In this document: piece by piece, positions 5,516 through 8,048 of the stretch
How the letters are laid out: every line of letters starts with the position of its first letter
Numbering within the stretch: position 1 is the stretch's first letter
From: Deltaproteobacteria bacterium
GTDB lineage: Bacteria > Desulfobacterota > Desulfobacteria > Desulfobacterales > B30-G6
Assembly (NCBI GenBank): GCA_019313725.1
Contig: JAFDAT010000139.1
Span: forward strand, 1 to 8,048
Length of the DNA stretch: 8,048 nt
Direction: 5' to 3'
The notes under the pieces: model-generated
Database searches by the model: none
The model's input: only the letters and a program-made list of their open reading frames with translations
What the model was told of the DNA's origin: nothing
Translations under genes and position numbers: made by a program

Positions 5516-5524
5516 AAAAGGAGG
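5516..5524 (+). promoter_or_regulatory. Ribosome binding site fixing the lipoprotein start
   Basis: AAAAGGAGG ends 6 bases before the ATG at 5531. This places the start directly before the hydrophobic signal sequence and rules out the longer frame from 5477. Confidence 0.85.
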
Positions 5525-5530
5525 CTGGTT

Positions 5531-7453
5531 ATGAAATGCATTATTCCTTTACTGATTATTTTTTTTCTCGCTCTTTTTCTGGGATGCTCCGGCAGCGGCG
5601 GAGGCAGTAGTGATGAGAGTGATGTCAACGAAGATCCAACCGACATAACCACCCCGACAGTCATGTCGATTGAGTCGATGGCGCTGGTTCTGGACACATC
5701 CGGCACCCCGATTGCTAATGCCATCATTCCGGAAGATATTTTTACCGACCAAAAAGGTGTTGCAACCGGAGATTTCGAGAAGAGCAGTACAGGCTGGGTT
5801 ACTGTAGAGGCCATAGGATACATGACCGGCTATATGGAGGCTGATGTAAGCAAAACTGGTGTCGACCTGTACGAAATCCGGCTTGTACCGATCGAAGCGA
5901 TGGTATTGTTGGAGGATGGCGGCAGTGCGTCACTGGTTTTGGGAGATCCACTCCAACCAACACATAGTGCTGCGCTGACGGCGGCTTCCTTTGAAACGAC
6001 ACCCGTCACTGTCGGTATCTCTTCCATAGAACCTATCAACATTGTACCCCTTTTCGAACCTTTCAGTACGGGGGAGGCATTGACACTTCAAATGGCCTTT
6101 GGTCTGGAGGCCTGGAGCAACAGCCTTGAATCGATTGCTTTGAAAAGTGGCAGCAATATCAGCATTCAAATTCAAGACAATGGCGCCATGTCCGACAATG
6201 CTGTCCTGGCGTATTTTGATCCTGAAAGTGGAATGTGGGAAGTGGTGGCTAACGGGTGTACGAGGGACGGCTTGAACCATTATAATTGTACGCTGAATGT
6301 CGTGTCTCCCCTCTACGGACTGTTCGACGATCAGGCAGCGGACTACCTGAGCAGATCATTGAACTACAGGGCAGCTGTGACGGAAGGAGATCTCGGGGAG
6401 ACCTATAAAAAGGCAAAACAGCGTTATAATAAGCGGTTAAAAGAGCTTGAAGCCATTTGTGCAGGGGATCCGAACTGCGATGTGACGAATGATGCTGAAT
6501 TGAAGGAGGCATTGGATGATCTTGCGGATGCTGCAAGAGACTATGCGAATGACAATCAGAATGAAAACGGCAAGTTTGCCCTGATGATGGCGGGTCAGCA
6601 TGCTATATCTTCCGGCAGTGAAGCTCTTGGGCAGGAGCTCATAGCTGATGCTGGTGAAATTGCAGAGAATATCGGAAAGGATCTACTGAATGACTTGCGG
6701 TGTGAGCGGCTGAGGGAAATGATAAATTCGGCCCAGCAGAACCAGTTGATGGGGAGCCAGACTGTTGCCGATCAGTTGATAGAAAAGGCAGGCAATGACC
6801 TGAAAGACTGTGACATATGGGAGGGTACCATTACCTATTGGTTTCCGATTGATGGTACGCACCCATGCACCGATAATTTAAAATACCAATCAGGCAGTAT
6901 GTGGCAGGAATATCATGAGGTTCGTATGGCCACGAATGCTGTCAGTTATATTCTGACCGGAGAAGATAAAGTCCGATTAATGTTTCCGAATGTGATTTTT
7001 AAAAGGGATGATGACTGCCAACAGTCGATCAAATTTTATGGGGAGCCATCCTCGGCGCAGATAAACTTGACATTTGACGGGACCTATGACGGCTATGAGT
7101 TCAGTGTCACCAATCCCGGGCAGCCGGCTCAAACCATCAGTATAGGCCAGAAGCAAGTCATGCAAGCCAAACAAGACGACGTTTGCCAGGACGTGGCCGA
7201 TTTTCCACTAACACTCTCGTTTCCTAATTTTTCATCGGTCCTGGTTCACGGGTTTCTGGATTCACCACCGATAACAATTCAGGAGATGCTTGAGGAGGGA
7301 AGCAAATCAACTTCCGGGTTTGAAAGAATTTTTGGGGAGGAACTTCTTGATAACTCGTGCCTGGATACGGGTTTTGCGAGATACCCTTTTTCGAGGGGAC
7401 GGGTTATGTGGAAGTTTACGCATTATCAGAAAATTCTGCCCATTGAGGAATAA
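5531..7453 (+). CDS. Large Cys-rich lipoprotein, paralog of the upstream chimera
   Basis: Protein of 640 residues, function unknown. Residues 1-18 form a type II signal peptide (MKC, then a hydrophobic core), ending in FLGC with Cys19 as the likely lipidated residue; Phe at -3 is a slightly loose lipobox. A Gly/Ser/Asp-rich linker follows (20-40), predicting attachment to a membrane and exposure outside the cytoplasm. Residues about 46-120 resemble a carboxypeptidase-regulatory-like beta-sandwich (GTPIANA, TDQKGVATG, WVTVEAIGY). Residues about 121-268 form a second beta-rich domain closing with AVLAYFDPESGMWEVV and VVSPLYGLFDDQ. Residues about 285-425 look alpha-helical and charged. The rest (about 427-640) is beta-rich with FDGTYDG and FPNFSSVLVHGFLDSPP. 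Ten Cys lie in the mature part (243, 253, 310, 316, 391, 427, 446, 496, 552, 610), consistent with disulfides. It has its own promoter and SD and stands next to a paralog lacking the signal. A surface binding or adhesion role is possible but unproven. Confidence 0.88.
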   Translation: MKCIIPLLIIFFLALFLGCSGSGGGSSDESDVNEDPTDITTPTVMSIESMALVLDTSGTPIANAIIPEDIFTDQKGVATGDFEKSSTGWVTVEAIGYMTGYMEADVSKTGVDLYEIRLVPIEAMVLLEDGGSASLVLGDPLQPTHSAALTAASFETTPVTVGISSIEPINIVPLFEPFSTGEALTLQMAFGLEAWSNSLESIALKSGSNISIQIQDNGAMSDNAVLAYFDPESGMWEVVANGCTRDGLNHYNCTLNVVSPLYGLFDDQAADYLSRSLNYRAAVTEGDLGETYKKAKQRYNKRLKELEAICAGDPNCDVTNDAELKEALDDLADAARDYANDNQNENGKFALMMAGQHAISSGSEALGQELIADAGEIAENIGKDLLNDLRCERLREMINSAQQNQLMGSQTVADQLIEKAGNDLKDCDIWEGTITYWFPIDGTHPCTDNLKYQSGSMWQEYHEVRMATNAVSYILTGEDKVRLMFPNVIFKRDDDCQQSIKFYGEPSSAQINLTFDGTYDGYEFSVTNPGQPAQTISIGQKQVMQAKQDDVCQDVADFPLTLSFPNFSSVLVHGFLDSPPITIQEMLEEGSKSTSGFERIFGEELLDNSCLDTGFARYPFSRGRVMWKFTHYQKILPIEE

Positions 7454-7480
7454 TCTGAGCAGTTCAGCCGTTTTTGCTAC

Positions 7481-7509
7481 CTGATAAAACCGCACAACAC
7501 TTTTATCAG
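7481..7509. terminator. Inverted repeat in the convergent gap, possible two-way terminator
   Basis: CTGATAAAA (7481-7489) and TTTTATCAG (7501-7509) are perfect 9-bp complements around an 11-base loop. The repeat lies between the convergent lipoprotein and leuD-type genes and overlaps the leuD stop codon (7508-7506). The stem is AT-rich and no long T run follows on either side, so terminator strength is uncertain. Confidence 0.5.
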
Positions 7510-8042
7510 TAGTTGGCGTCGGCGTAATCCACCCACCCGCCGGCGTCGATCAGCTCCCGGTCGAAACCGGATATGGTGAAGGGGACGATGTCCCGGCTGT
7601 CGCCGGATTTGAAAACAAAGCAGCTGCGGTCGAGATCGGTCTCCACGGTCGTATCGACGCCGGAAAACCGTTCAAACAGGCGGTCGACGGTCTCTTTGTC
7701 GAGTTCCACCGCCAGCATGCCGCAATTGTACATGTTCTGCCTGAAGATTCGCGCGAAGCTTTCGGCAATCACCAGGTTGATGCCGTTGACCTCCAGGGCC
7801 CAGGGGGCGTGTTCCCTGGAAGAGCCGCAGCCGAAATTGGCCCGGGTGACCATGACATGGCTATCCTTGATATCGGCCGTCGGGTTGAATTCTTCCAGGG
7901 TGAGATCTTCCAGGAGATAGGGTTTCAGGGCCTCCTTGGTATTTTCCGTCAGATATTTGGCCGGTATGATCTCGTCGGTGTTGATGTCGTCCCTGTCCAG
8001 AAACAGGACCTTTCCACTGAAGTTTTTCATTACTTTTTCCAT
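7506..8042 (-). CDS. leuD: 3-isopropylmalate dehydratase small subunit family (LeuD-type)
   Basis: Small swivel-domain subunit of an aconitase-superfamily hydro-lyase. It pairs with a LeuC-type large subunit carrying a [4Fe-4S] cluster and isomerises 2- to 3-isopropylmalate in leucine synthesis. At 178 residues it has the compact form typical of anaerobes and archaea. Key elements are DDINTDEIIPAKYLT (18-32), FGCGSSREHAPWAL (70-83) with the substrate-binding SSRE, and FARIFRQNMYNCG (96-108). The YLT loop lies where related enzymes differ in substrate choice, so a homoaconitase- or dimethylmalate-dehydratase-like role cannot be excluded without the large-subunit partner, which is probably upstream beyond the right edge. 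An in-frame TAA (8045-8043) stands directly before Met1, so the gene begins at 8042 or at Met5 (8030); the SD for the first choice would lie outside the window. It is convergent with the lipoprotein gene. Confidence 0.9.
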   Translation of the reverse strand: MEKVMKNFSGKVLFLDRDDINTDEIIPAKYLTENTKEALKPYLLEDLTLEEFNPTADIKDSHVMVTRANFGCGSSREHAPWALEVNGINLVIAESFARIFRQNMYNCGMLAVELDKETVDRLFERFSGVDTTVETDLDRSCFVFKSGDSRDIVPFTISGFDRELIDAGGWVDYADANY

Positions 8043-8048
8043 TTAAAC

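Larger units (their letters stand above)
5268..5530 (+). other. Intergenic region between the two paralogs, leader of the lipoprotein gene
   Basis: About 260 AT-rich bases containing the promoter at 5400-5428 and the SD at 5516-5524. No convincing terminator was seen after the chimeric gene. A possible start at 5477 in frame with the lipoprotein has no SD and would put 18 charged residues before the signal peptide, so it was rejected. No remnant of a second signal peptide could be recognised here. Confidence 0.6.

Noticed and set aside
5477..5530. An N-terminal extension of the lipoprotein from the ATG at 5477
   Set aside because: No SD precedes 5477. The extension would put charged residues before the signal peptide, while the ATG at 5531 has AAAAGGAGG at ideal spacing.
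7454..7476. A short CTGA/TCAG stem followed by five T as terminator of the lipoprotein gene
   Set aside because: The stem is only four base pairs. The 9-bp inverted repeat at 7481-7509 is the better candidate.

Overview
The window reads as chromosomal DNA from an anaerobic deltaproteobacterium (Desulfobacterota), probably close to the Desulfobacterales. This is inferred from the kinds of genes present: a HesB-like selenoprotein, an FmdB-type zinc-ribbon protein with a long acidic tail, a LeuD-type dehydratase subunit and Cys-rich surface lipoproteins. No rRNA, tRNA, CRISPR array, integrase or insertion sequence was seen, so the taxonomic placement is tentative.

Left part, minus strand (1-1806). 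The window opens inside an enoyl-CoA hydratase/isomerase gene that runs off the left edge. A strong hairpin terminator (551-593) separates it from a short IscA/HesB-type gene (605-925). That gene has an in-frame TGA exactly where the family has its first cluster-binding cysteine. I read it as one 106-residue selenoprotein rather than a 67-residue fragment. A gene-free stretch (936-1311) carries its probable promoter. Next is a FmdB-family gene (1312-1806) with a near-consensus promoter at 1913-1941.

Middle part, plus strand (2151-3392). Divergent from fmdB are ndk (nucleoside diphosphate kinase, active-site His115) and a TrmJ-type tRNA 2'-O-methyltransferase. Both are ordinary housekeeping genes and probably share a transcript.

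Right part, plus strand (3444-7453). Two tandem, full-length-colinear paralogs of a large Cys-rich protein family follow. The downstream copy is a normal lipoprotein precursor with its own sigma70-type promoter, a strong ribosome binding site and a signal peptide. The upstream copy has lost its first 88 or so residues, including the lipoprotein signal. In their place it carries about 51 residues from the C-terminal end of a fumarylacetoacetate hydrolase (FAH) family enzyme, joined in frame. This chimera, and the selenoprotein, are the two most notable things in the window.

The right edge holds a leuD-type small subunit on the minus strand (7506-8042), converging on the lipoprotein gene. A perfect inverted repeat lies in the 52-base gap and overlaps the leuD stop codon. 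The genes do not form a single pathway: the window is a set of small transcription units in alternating directions.
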